From assembly GCF_000721175.1 (NCBI RefSeq), contig NZ_JOEZ01000012.1, forward strand, positions 186,001-250,000: DNA of 64,000 bases, given 5' to 3'. Origin of the DNA: Streptomyces anulatus. Its GTDB lineage: Bacteria; Actinomycetota; Actinomycetes; Streptomycetales; Streptomycetaceae. Of the stretch, positions 34,484 through 42,129 are shown piece after piece. Both the position numbers and the translations under genes were made by a program. The notes below the pieces were generated by a model. That model worked only from the letters and a program-made list of their open reading frames with translations. It was not told the origin of the DNA and ran no database searches. Position 1 is the stretch's first letter. Every line of letters begins with the position of its first letter.

Positions 34484-35583
34484 CAGTAGGCCCCGACGAT
34501 GACGGGGACGCCGGTGAAGGCTTCGAGCGGGCGCACGTCCGCCACGGAGTGTCCGGCCGCCGCCGGCGGCGCGCTCACCCGCCGCGCCATGTCGCGCTCG
34601 CGGTTGTTGGGCAGCAGGGCCGACTTGCTGAGGTGGTGCATGACGACCTGGCCCGTCTCCCCGACGGCGGCCGGCTCGCCGCTTCCGGGGTCGACCACCG
34701 CGTACGTGACGTGCCGCGAGGGCGAGTCGAACACGGAGTCGCCGTCCTCGGTGGTCACGCGCTCGAAGGCGGCGCCCAGCGCCATCGTGCTTCCGTAGAG
34801 ACCGAACAGCGGTATCCCGGGGAAGACCTCGCCGCGCAGCAGGTCCCGGGTGTCCCGGTCCATGCTGGTCCCGCACCAGGTGATGACCTCGACCCGGTCC
34901 CGTACGAGGTCGACCAGCCGCTCGTCGCGCGCGAGGCGCTCCAGCACCGGCGGGGGCGCCTGCAGTGCCCCGGTCCGCTGGCTGCGGAGCACGTCGGCCG
35001 CCTGGGCGAGCACATGGTCCAGGTACCGGTCGGCCTCCTCGTCACGCCCCTCCCGCAGGCACCGGCGTACCCAGCGGGGGTCGAAGTCGACGGCGAAGCG
35101 GAACCCGCCCCGGCGGCGTGCGTGCTGGCCGGTCAGCTCGGCGTAGTCGTGCGGCCCGCTCGGGCCGAGCGACAGCCAGTTCGCCCCCCGCGGGTAGCCC
35201 CGCTCGTCCATGGCGGCCATGGCGCCCGCCATCTCGCGTTCCATCCAGTCGGCCAGGTACAGGACCCGTTTGGGCACACCGGTGGTGCCGCCGCTCTCGA
35301 ACACCCCGATGACCTCGGCGGCTCCTCCGTAGCCCCGGGGCAGCAGATCCTCCACCGGGGTGTACCGCAGGTCGTCGACGACCTGCGGGAACAGATGCAG
35401 ATCCGCCATGGTGCGCACGTCCGTGCGCGGGTCGAAGCCCAGCGTCTCCTGCCGCCGAAGCCAGAACGGTGTGCCGGTCTCCGGGGAGAAGTGCCACTGC
35501 ATGGCCGCCCGGACCAGGTCGTCCGGGTCGACGTCCGCGTCGACCGGAGCGTCCAGGACCGCCAGCGCGCTCGCCGTCTTCAT
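34483..35583 (-). CDS. Adenylate-forming enzyme (LuxE/EhpF type)
   Basis: A 366-residue ANL-like protein, shorter than CoA ligases. The phosphate-binding loop is VFESGGTTGVPKRVLY (about 95-110). The A5-like motif is LFGLYGSTMALGAAFE, and ETGQVVMHHLSKSALLPNNRERD stands where A7 should be. The large C-terminal lysine domain of CoA ligases is missing, as in LuxE and the phenazine enzyme EhpF. It should activate a carboxylate as acyl adenylate for the reductase encoded by the overlapping next gene. ATG 35583 follows GGGAGG. It lies 49 bases after the aminomutase gene in the same operon. Confidence 0.78.
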   Translation of the reverse strand: MKTASALAVLDAPVDADVDPDDLVRAAMQWHFSPETGTPFWLRRQETLGFDPRTDVRTMADLHLFPQVVDDLRYTPVEDLLPRGYGGAAEVIGVFESGGTTGVPKRVLYLADWMEREMAGAMAAMDERGYPRGANWLSLGPSGPHDYAELTGQHARRRGGFRFAVDFDPRWVRRCLREGRDEEADRYLDHVLAQAADVLRSQRTGALQAPPPVLERLARDERLVDLVRDRVEVITWCGTSMDRDTRDLLRGEVFPGIPLFGLYGSTMALGAAFERVTTEDGDSVFDSPSRHVTYAVVDPGSGEPAAVGETGQVVMHHLSKSALLPNNRERDMARRVSAPPAAAGHSVADVRPLEAFTGVPVIVGAY

Positions 35584-35632
35584 CCTGCCTCCCAAAATCC
35601 GCCGTCAGGTGCTGGTACCGGGTGCCGCCGGT

Positions 35633-37240
35633 TCACCGCAGCGTGATCCCGGCAGAGGTGACGGCGCGCAGGAAGTCGCCCCGCTCGACCGCGTCGGCCA
35701 CGAGTTCCAGCTCGTCCGACATGTACCGGTCGCGGTCGAGGGACGGGGCCAGCGCGCGCACGGCGTCGTAGGCGGCCCTGCCCGCGGTGCTGAGCTTTCC
35801 GTAACAGTCGTTCAGGTCCACGGCCTGGGCCGCCGCGAGGAACTCCACCGCGAGGATCTTGGTGTTGTTGGAGAGCACCCGCCGCGCGTTCCGGGCGGAG
35901 ATCAGACCCATGCTGACGATGTCCTGGTTGTCGCCGTTGGACGGGACGCTCTGGGTACTGGCCGGGCTGATGGTCCGGTTCTCCGCGACCAGCGCGGTGG
36001 CCGGGTACTGGGCGCCGGCGAAGCCGCTGTTGAGACCGGGCTCCCCGGCGACGAGGAACTCCGGGAGCCCGTAGTTGAGGTGCCGGTTGAGCAGGCGGTT
36101 GGTCTGACGCTCGGAGAGCACGCCGAGCTGGGTGAGGGCGATCGTGGTGAAGTCCATGGCGAACGCGACGGGCTGGCCGTGGTAGTTGCCGCCGTGGAAG
36201 ACCTCCTGCCCGGGGAAGAACAGCGGGTTGTCGGTCGCGGAGTTGAGCTCCGTTCCCAGGGTGCTCGCCGCGTGCCGCAGGGTGTCGCGCACCGCGCCGA
36301 GCACCTGGGGTATGGCCCGCAGGGTGTACGCCTTCTGGAGGTAGACGTCGGTGCGGGTCACGTCGTCGCCCGACCGCTTGCTCTCCACCTCGCCGCGGAT
36401 CTCCGCGTGCGACACGGCCAGCCGGCTGTCGGCGAGCAGCGTGCGCAGGTTCGCCGCCGAGTCGATCTGGCCGCGGTGCGGACGGGCCAGTTCGTGGCCC
36501 TCGGCGAGGAACGGGCTCGTGGAGCACTTCAGGGCCTCCAGCAGCAGGGCGGAGACGATCTCCGCCTGGTGGAGTTGGTCGAGGGCGCGGCCGACCACGA
36601 GCGATCCCAGTCCGGTCATCCCGGAGGTGCCGTTGATCAGCGCGAGGCCTTCCTTGAAGCGCATCTCCAGGGGCTCGATGCCCCGCTCGCGCAGCACCTC
36701 ACGGGTCGGGACCCGGCCGCCGTCGCGGAGCACGTACCCCTCGCCGATCACGGTGATGGCGATGTGCGACAAGGTCGCGAGGTCGCCGCTGGCGCCGAGC
36801 GAGCCGATCTCGGGGATCGCGGGGGTGATGCCCTCGTTCAGGTAGAGGGCCAGGCGCTCCAGCACCTCGGGCCGCACCGCGGAGTATCCGCGTGCGAGGG
36901 CGTTGAGGCGGGCGGCGAGGATGGCGCGGGCCTCGTCCTCGGCGAACAGCGGGCCGACACCGGCGCTGTGGCTGCGGATCAGGTTCGTCTGCAGTTCCAC
37001 CTCCTTGGAGGGCTCCACCTGCATGTAGATCATCTCGCCGTAGCCGGTGGTCACCCCGTACACCGAGGCGCCCTGGCGGACGATGTCCTCGAACTGCTTC
37101 CGGCTCGCCGCCGCCTTGTCCAGCACTTCGGGGCTCACCGTGACCCGGGTGTGCTCCTCCGCTACGGACCGGACGTCGTCGATGCCGAGGTTCTCCCCGT
37201 CGAAAGTAATGGTGGCCGTCGCGGTGTCGATCGTGGTCAT
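35633..37240 (-). CDS. MIO-dependent tyrosine/phenylalanine 2,3-aminomutase
   Basis: A 535-residue member of the ammonia-lyase/aminomutase family. The Ala150-Ser151-Gly152 triad in GSLGASGDLA cyclises to the MIO cofactor. Tyr61 (VYGVTTGYGEMIYMQVE), Glu69 and His91 (IRSHSAGVGPLF) align, two positions shifted, with residues Tyr63, Glu71 and His93 of SgcC4, the tyrosine 2,3-aminomutase of C-1027 biosynthesis. The whole sequence closely resembles SgcC4 as I recall it, including PASTQSVPSNGDNQD and NNTKILAVEFLAAAQAVDL. It should convert L-Tyr (or L-Phe) to the beta-amino acid. Histidine or phenylalanine lyase activity is less likely. It is the first gene of the four-gene operon. Confidence 0.9.
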   Translation of the reverse strand: MTTIDTATATITFDGENLGIDDVRSVAEEHTRVTVSPEVLDKAAASRKQFEDIVRQGASVYGVTTGYGEMIYMQVEPSKEVELQTNLIRSHSAGVGPLFAEDEARAILAARLNALARGYSAVRPEVLERLALYLNEGITPAIPEIGSLGASGDLATLSHIAITVIGEGYVLRDGGRVPTREVLRERGIEPLEMRFKEGLALINGTSGMTGLGSLVVGRALDQLHQAEIVSALLLEALKCSTSPFLAEGHELARPHRGQIDSAANLRTLLADSRLAVSHAEIRGEVESKRSGDDVTRTDVYLQKAYTLRAIPQVLGAVRDTLRHAASTLGTELNSATDNPLFFPGQEVFHGGNYHGQPVAFAMDFTTIALTQLGVLSERQTNRLLNRHLNYGLPEFLVAGEPGLNSGFAGAQYPATALVAENRTISPASTQSVPSNGDNQDIVSMGLISARNARRVLSNNTKILAVEFLAAAQAVDLNDCYGKLSTAGRAAYDAVRALAPSLDRDRYMSDELELVADAVERGDFLRAVTSAGITLR

Positions 37241-37513
37241 GGTGGGCTACTCCTCGCGTCGATCGGGCCCGGTGACGGAATGCGTCGCACCGGGTTCCGG
37301 CGTTTTTCGGTACCCGGTGATTCGACCATCGAGGTATCCGATGCCGAAACGCCCGCGGGGACAGCGCGGAATGTACTTCAGGGCATACGCAAACGGATGA
37401 ATGGCTGTGCCATGACGACTTCGGGGCGCATCGACGTGCCCGGAAGGCGATCGACCGGTAGCCGCCGAACCAGGCATTGAACCTCCCTGACCTGTATGAA
37501 CGCCTCTCCCCCT

Positions 37514-37580
37514 CGACTCCGACGCCCAGAGCCGGCCAAAGGGTCCTCGCTCTCACCTTGTTGTCACAGAATCGGAGTCG
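37514..37580. promoter_or_regulatory. Inverted repeat overlapping the dioxygenase promoter
   Basis: CGACTCCGA (37514-37522) and TCGGAGTCG (37572-37580) are exact complements, 49 bases apart. The right arm falls between the -35 and -10 hexamers of the promoter at 37561-37588. Looping or cooperative binding by a cluster regulator is plausible. Confidence 0.45.
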
Positions 37581-37588
37581 GGTAATTC
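37561..37588 (+). promoter_or_regulatory. Candidate promoter of the PhyH dioxygenase gene
   Basis: TTGTCA and TAATTC are separated by 16 bases, close to the vegetative sigma consensus. The -10 lies 48 bases before the start codon, and an AAGGAGGGG ribosome site follows. Confidence 0.5.
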
Positions 37589-37636
37589 TTTCTCCATCGC
37601 ACCCGGAGAGCGATCCCGACAAGGAGGGGACAGAGA

Positions 37637-38539
37637 ATGAAGCCGAAGACACATGACCGTTTCAGCAGGGACGCCCGCATCGAAGAAATCATGCACAGCA
37701 TGCGCGAGAACGGATACGCGGTTGTCGAGGACGTGCTTCCGCACGAAACGGTGGACGCCCTGCTGGGCGAGATGACGCCCTGGATCGACGCCACACCGTT
37801 CGGGCCGGACGCGTTCGCCGGCCAGCGGACCAAGCGAACGGGAAGCCTCGTCGCCCGTTCGGCGACCGCCCGCGAACTGATCGTGCACCCGCTGATCAAG
37901 GGGATAGCGGGGGAAGTGCTCGCGTCGTCGACCGCGTTCCAGCTGTCGCAGACCCAGCTCATCAGCGCCCACCCGGGATCGGTCGCGCAGAAGCCCCACA
38001 AGGACGAACTCGTCTGGGACTTCTTCCCGTTCGCGGCCGATCACCATGTGATGTGCCAGTTCTTCTGGGCGCTCACCGACTTCACCGAGGAGAACGGGGC
38101 CACCCGTGTGGCGCCCGGCAGCGACACGATCGACCCCTCGGAGATCACGGAAGAGGACACGATCCCGGTCGAGATGCGCAAGGGGTCGGTCTTCGTCTTC
38201 AACGGGAAGGTGGTGCACGGCGGCGGAACCAACCGCTCGGACCAGGTGCGACAGGGTCTGATCACGAGCTACTGCTCCGGGTGGGTCCGGCAGGAGGAGA
38301 ACCAGTACCTCGTCGCCCCGCCGGAGGTAGCCCGTACGTTCTCCGAAGAGGTCCTCAGGATGATCGGCTACCAGCAAGGCTGCTTCGCCATGGGCTACGC
38401 CGGGGACATCGAGGAGCCGATGGACGTGCTCTTCGGCCGCAGGACGGCCACCCCGATCGTGCCGTCGGAGGCCACGCGCGGTGCCGCCAGCGAGAGGGCG
38501 CGCCAGTGGAGCCAGGACGTCGCCCAGCGCACCGTGTGA
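37637..38539 (+). CDS. Phytanoyl-CoA dioxygenase (PhyH) family oxygenase
   Basis: A 300-residue Fe(II)/2-oxoglutarate-type oxygenase. The iron ligands are visible as His121 and Asp123 (KPHKDELVWDF) and His194 (KVVHGGGTNRSD), followed by RQGLITSYCSGWVRQEEN with the expected distal arginine. The N-terminus MHSMRENGYAVVEDVLPHETVDALL is the standard PhyH opening. Cluster enzymes of this type hydroxylate or desaturate small molecules in the cytoplasm. Here a benzylic or side-chain position of the beta-aryl amine is a reasonable guess. The gene begins the plus-strand unit with the methyltransferase 97 bases downstream. Confidence 0.88.
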   Translation: MKPKTHDRFSRDARIEEIMHSMRENGYAVVEDVLPHETVDALLGEMTPWIDATPFGPDAFAGQRTKRTGSLVARSATARELIVHPLIKGIAGEVLASSTAFQLSQTQLISAHPGSVAQKPHKDELVWDFFPFAADHHVMCQFFWALTDFTEENGATRVAPGSDTIDPSEITEEDTIPVEMRKGSVFVFNGKVVHGGGTNRSDQVRQGLITSYCSGWVRQEENQYLVAPPEVARTFSEEVLRMIGYQQGCFAMGYAGDIEEPMDVLFGRRTATPIVPSEATRGAASERARQWSQDVAQRTV

Positions 38540-38636
38540 TCTTTCCCTGCCGCTCCCGCCCCGGCCTGCCGGGGCTCGACCCGCCGCCGTCCGGCGGGCC
38601 CGTTTTCCGCACTCCGCGCCGAACCGAGAGGTGACG

Positions 38637-39671
38637 ATGACGTCCACGGAAGAACAACCCGTATCGGTCATGCCGATCATGAACATGGTCTACGGCCTGT
38701 GGGTGTCCCAGACACTCGTGACCGCCCACGAGCGCGATCTGTTCGGGCGCTTCGCCGAACGTCCGGGCCTGACACCGGCCGAACTCGCCGGCCTGCTGGA
38801 TCTGGAGGAACGCCCCGTCGAGCAACTGGTCACCGCGTGTGCGGCGCTGGGTCTGCTGCAACGCGACGGCGAGGGGTACCGCAACACGCCCATGACCACC
38901 CGGTACCTGCTCCGCGGTGGCGAGGACTACGTCGGCGGCTGGGTCGAGATCGTCTCCCGTCACGACTACCCCGGCTGGCTGCGACTGGACGAGGCGCTGC
39001 GGACGAACCGCCCGACAGCCTGGGACAGCGAGCGCCGCGACTCACTGTTCGACGACGAGAACCCCGTGGTCGTGGAGTCGTTCTGGGAGGGCATGAGCGC
39101 GATCTCCCGGCCCACCGCGCGGACCTTGGCCCGGAGCGTCGATCTCTCGGGTGACCTCTCCCTGCTGGACGTGGGCGGAGGCGGCGGCGCCTACGCGATC
39201 GAGTTGAGCGGGGCGTACCCGTCCCTGCGCACCACCGTCTTCGACCTGCCCTTCGTCTGCGACCTGACGCAGAAGAAGGTCGAGCAGGCGGGCTACGCCG
39301 ACCGCATCTCCTTCGCCGCCGGCGACTTCTTCTCCGACCCGCTGCCCGCCGGTCAGGACGCCGTGCTGCTCTCGATGATCCTTCACGACTGGGACGTCGA
39401 CCAGTGCAGGAGGATCCTGCGGAGCTGCTACGACGCGTTGGCCCCCGGCGGGCGCCTGTTGATCAGCGAACTGCTGGTCTCCGACACCAAGGACGGGCCG
39501 CTCGACGCCACGTTGATGAGTCTGTCCATGCTCGTGGAGACCTTCGGCCGGAACTACACCGGCGCGGAGTATCGGGAGTGGCTGTTGGAGACGGGCTTCA
39601 CCGAGGTGGAGATACGCCGGTTCGACGCCCCGGCCGCCAACGGGGTCGTCATCGCCCGGAAGCCCCGGTGA
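38637..39671 (+). CDS. SAM-dependent O-methyltransferase (plant-OMT/CrtF type)
   Basis: A 344-residue class I methyltransferase. An N-terminal dimerisation winged helix covers about residues 10-90 (MVYGLWVSQTLVTAHERDLFGRFAE, LLDLEERPVEQLV). SAM motif I is LLDVGGGGGAYAIELSGAYP near 171-190. The catalytic base is His250 in SMILHDWDVDQC, and the block GGRLLISELLVSD follows. This group methylates phenolic or enolic hydroxyls in secondary metabolism. A 4-methoxyphenyl product would fit a tyrosine-derived substrate. ATG 38637 is preceded by GAGAGGTG. A long hairpin terminator ends the unit. Confidence 0.9.
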   Translation: MTSTEEQPVSVMPIMNMVYGLWVSQTLVTAHERDLFGRFAERPGLTPAELAGLLDLEERPVEQLVTACAALGLLQRDGEGYRNTPMTTRYLLRGGEDYVGGWVEIVSRHDYPGWLRLDEALRTNRPTAWDSERRDSLFDDENPVVVESFWEGMSAISRPTARTLARSVDLSGDLSLLDVGGGGGAYAIELSGAYPSLRTTVFDLPFVCDLTQKKVEQAGYADRISFAAGDFFSDPLPAGQDAVLLSMILHDWDVDQCRRILRSCYDALAPGGRLLISELLVSDTKDGPLDATLMSLSMLVETFGRNYTGAEYREWLLETGFTEVEIRRFDAPAANGVVIARKPR

Positions 39672-39730
39672 GCCCGCGGCGCGAACGGTAGCCCCGGCGA
39701 AGCGGCTCGGGCCGGCCATGTCTCCGTCGT

Positions 39731-39773
39731 GCCCTCGGCCCCGGTCCGCCATCGGCGGGCCGGGGCCGAGGGC
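39731..39773. terminator. Long bidirectional hairpin terminator
   Basis: GCCCTCGGCCCCGG and its complement form a 14-bp perfect outer stem. TCCGCC/GGCGGG extends it to 20 pairs (one T-G) with loop ATC. It sits between convergent ends of the methyltransferase and LuxR genes. Confidence 0.88.
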
Positions 39774-39779
39774 GTGCCG

Positions 39780-40436
39780 TCAGATGTACCCCTCTCGCAG
39801 GGCGTAGGCCACGGCGTGTGCTCGGTTGCGGAGATGCAGACGGGTCGTCAGTTTGTACATGACGTCCTTGATCGTGCGTTCGGAGTAGCACAGTTCCGCA
39901 GCGATCTTCGCGGTGCCGAACCCCTCGGCGACCAGTCGCATGACCTCGACTTCGCGGGGAGTCAGCCCACAGGTGGGAAATCCCGGCCCGCCGGCCGCGG
40001 CGGGTGACGCACCCGTACCCATCTGACGGATCAACCGGCCCAGCAGATCGGCAGGGAGGTCCCCGTCGCCGCGTGCGGCGGCCAGCACGGCCTGGATCAG
40101 GCGGTTCCGGGTGGCTTCGTGGCGCCAGACGACTGCGCTGACCCCGTAGCTCACGATCTCGTGGAACTCATCGTCCTGCAAGGTGTCCAATACCAGAACA
40201 GCCTTCGATCCGTCGCCTCCGACAGCCCTGCGCATCTGGGTCAGCGTGCCCTGGCTGAGCACATGGTCGACCAGGAGGATCACGCCGCCCGGACTCTTCC
40301 GCTCGCGTATTTCGATGCGGGCGTCCCGGTCAAGAGCACTCAGCACACCCTCCCGGGATATGGGGTCCCGAGCGTGTACCACCACGGGCACTCGCGGCTC
40401 GAATGGTTCCGGATGACGGTCCACAGAATTCACCAT
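39780..40436 (-). CDS. LuxR-family regulator with degenerate receiver
   Basis: A 218-residue transcription factor. Residues about 16-130 (VPVVVHARDPISREGVLSAL, AVLVLDTLQDDEFHEIVSYG) look like a response-regulator receiver fold that lacks a clear phospho-acceptor Asp pocket. The C-terminal LuxR HTH is GLTPREVEVMRLVAEGFGTAKIAAELCYSERTIKDVMYKL. Similar proteins are frequent in Streptomyces biosynthetic clusters. It is the probable regulator of this cluster, and the inverted repeat at 37514-37580 is a candidate target. ATG 40436 (MVNSVDRHPEP) is preferred, although an in-frame start at 40505 would add 23 residues. Confidence 0.8.
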   Translation of the reverse strand: MVNSVDRHPEPFEPRVPVVVHARDPISREGVLSALDRDARIEIRERKSPGGVILLVDHVLSQGTLTQMRRAVGGDGSKAVLVLDTLQDDEFHEIVSYGVSAVVWRHEATRNRLIQAVLAAARGDGDLPADLLGRLIRQMGTGASPAAAGGPGFPTCGLTPREVEVMRLVAEGFGTAKIAAELCYSERTIKDVMYKLTTRLHLRNRAHAVAYALREGYI

Positions 40437-40558
40437 TCCCGCAGGGTTCGTGGCGACTGAACTCGACAAGCCTGTCCTCCGTATATGCACACACTGTTGA
40501 CACATTCGAGCGGATCGATCCCCGTGGTTTCGACGCCGTCAAGGTGGTTGCGACGCCG

Positions 40559-41068
40559 TCAATGCGTACGGCAGGATTCCACCCCGGTCAGATCGCGTAC
40601 GATGTCGGCCGCGAGATGACGGCACGCGGTCGCACTCCTCTCCAACCGGGAGGCCGCCTCGTCGAGATGACCGACGATGAGCAGGATCCCCTCGGCCTGG
40701 CGAGCGGTGCCCGCCGGCCCGTCGTGCGGCCGGCTGCCGGAGGGGAGCTCTCCTTCACCCGGGTTGGCCTGCAGGGCGAGGGCCAGGGCGTTGTTGACCA
40801 GGGAGGAGGCGACCAGGACCGAGGACAGCCGCTCCAGGCTGGAACGTCTGCCGGCGACGGCGGCGAACGTGCTGTTGTGCAGGGCGTTCAGCCGGACGAG
40901 GGCAGTGGCGGTCAGGTCCTGCGCCACGAGCAGGAGAGGGCCGATCCGGCGGAGAGCATCGGCTCCCGGGGTGTAGGAGACATCGCGTACACGGACATGG
41001 AGAGCCTCGAATTCACTGGCGAGGTCATGAAGTTGCCGTTCATGATGCTGTAATTCGCTTACTGACAT
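40559..41068 (-). CDS. All-helical protein of unknown function
   Basis: A 169-residue soluble protein, almost wholly helical by composition. The first helix is ELQHHERQLHDLASEFEALHVRV. Further helices include DALRRIGPLLLVAQDLTATALVRLNAL and NNALALALQANPGE, with a linker GSRPHDGPAGTARQAE and the final helix HLDEAASRLERSATACRHLAADIV. I do not recognise the family. The arrangement resembles small four-helix bundles, such as histidine-phosphotransfer-like or PadR-accessory proteins, but no catalytic residue can be pointed to. It lies just upstream of and co-directional with the LuxR regulator, so a signalling partnership is possible. Confidence 0.55.
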   Translation of the reverse strand: MSVSELQHHERQLHDLASEFEALHVRVRDVSYTPGADALRRIGPLLLVAQDLTATALVRLNALHNSTFAAVAGRRSSLERLSSVLVASSLVNNALALALQANPGEGELPSGSRPHDGPAGTARQAEGILLIVGHLDEAASRLERSATACRHLAADIVRDLTGVESCRTH

Positions 41069-41548
41069 GGCGGCATGACTCCAGTGGGTCGCAGCAGCAT
41101 CGATTTCGGATGGTTACCAACACGCCCGAGAAGAAAAAGTGAGCGGGTGACCCGGCCTCACTCCACCCAGCCTACTGATACCGATCCGAGACATTCCAGG
41201 CGTGCCACCAGAACGGCCAGAATGAAATCGATCAGATATCAGCCAGCGACCCCGTGGTATCGCGCCACACTTAACGGGACCTGAGAAAGTTCCGGTCCCT
41301 CACTGTTTGTTTGCCGCAGAATCGCTTCCGATTCGGGGCCGCACACTTCCCCTCTCCGCCGCCCCATCGCGCCGGCACCCCGCCCGCGGGCGCCCGTATC
41401 ACCGATCGGGCGGACCGCTTCTGCCCGTTTCGTTCGGTCGGCCGCCGGGGCCGGGTCCACGTCGGCACGTCGCCGAACCGGCCGGTCGGGGCAAGCCCTT
41501 ATGGCCGGTCGCACCAGGATCGCGGGACCCACGGTCCCGCGACGGTGT
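41069..41548. other. Intergenic region, less GC-rich
   Basis: A 480-base gap between the helical-protein gene and soxR, with lower GC than its surroundings and no supported gene. GAATCG-CTTC-CGATTC at 41319-41334 is a 6-bp dyad that could be an operator. The composition suggests the edge of a transferred block, but no direct repeats or integrase were seen. Confidence 0.4.
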
Positions 41549-42016
41549 TCAGGAGGACCGCTTGCGCTCGGGCATCAGACGGGAACCGGTGATCCGCTCG
41601 CCGTTGATGTCGTCGGGGTTGGAGAGCACGCAGGTCTCCAGCGACAGACAGCCGCATCCGATGCAGTCGGTCAGATGGTCGCGCAGGCGGTGCAACTGCC
41701 CGATGCGCTCGTCCAGTTCCTTGCGCCAGGCCTCGGAGAGGCGGGCCCAGTCCTCGCGGTTGGGCGTGCGCTCCTCCGGCAGTTCGGCGAGAGCGTCCCG
41801 GATCGTGGCCAGCGGGATGCCTACGCGCTGGGCCGCCCGGACGAAGGCGACCCGGCGCAGCGCGTCCCGCGAGTAGCGGCGCTGGTTGCCGCTGGTGCGG
41901 GTGGAGCTGATCAGGCCCTTGGACTCGTAGAAGTGCAGGGCCGAGACGGCGGCGCCGCTGCGCGCCGAGAGCTGGCCGACCGAGAGTTCGTGGAGTGTCT
42001 GCGGGATCTGTGGCAC
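41549..42016 (-). CDS. soxR: Redox-sensing MerR-family regulator SoxR
   Basis: A 155-residue MerR-type activator that senses redox-active compounds through a [2Fe-2S] cluster. The HTH opens [27 protein letters not shown], and a dimerisation helix follows. The cluster-binding cysteines appear in [12 protein letters not shown], the exact C-x2-C-x-C-x5-C pattern of SoxR. No soxS is adjacent, as is normal outside enterobacteria, where SoxR controls redox-stress or drug-handling genes directly. Nearby biosynthetic genes make sensing of an endogenous metabolite conceivable. The start is ATG 42016. Confidence 0.95.
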   Translation of the reverse strand: MPQIPQTLHELSVGQLSARSGAAVSALHFYESKGLISSTRTSGNQRRYSRDALRRVAFVRAAQRVGIPLATIRDALAELPEERTPNREDWARLSEAWRKELDERIGQLHRLRDHLTDCIGCGCLSLETCVLSNPDDINGERITGSRLMPERKRSS

Positions 42017-42066
42017 CCCTCAAACCTACTGCCATGTCGTTGACAGGAACGCGCCGCACAACGATG

Positions 42067-42082
42067 CTGAGCAAGCGCTTAG
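42067..42082. promoter_or_regulatory. Operator shared with the TetR gene downstream
   Basis: CTGAGCAAGCGCTTAG, with the perfect core AAGCGCTT, lies 47 bases before the MaoC start. An identical 16-mer occurs upstream of the TetR gene at 43302-43317. Confidence 0.7.
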
Positions 42083-42129
42083 ACATCGCGCCGGATGGTG
42101 CGTCGAGCCGGAAGGCAGGGACCGGGAAC

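Larger units (their letters stand above)
37241..37636. other. Divergent promoter region of the cluster
   Basis: These 396 bases separate the aminomutase operon from the dioxygenase gene and hold no credible coding region. AT content is higher than in neighbouring DNA. A promoter and inverted repeat on the dioxygenase side are listed separately. I could not pick a convincing promoter for the aminomutase side. Confidence 0.6.

Noticed and set aside
31992..37240. Phenazine (griseoluteic acid-like) biosynthesis because of the EhpF/EhpG-like pair
   Set aside because: None of the phzA-G core genes is present in the window, and the operon is led by an aromatic aminomutase, so a beta-amino acid substrate fits better.
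35633..37240. Annotation as histidine ammonia-lyase (HutH)
   Set aside because: The sequence follows SgcC4 much more closely, including YGVTTGYGEMIYMQVE, and no hut genes are adjacent.
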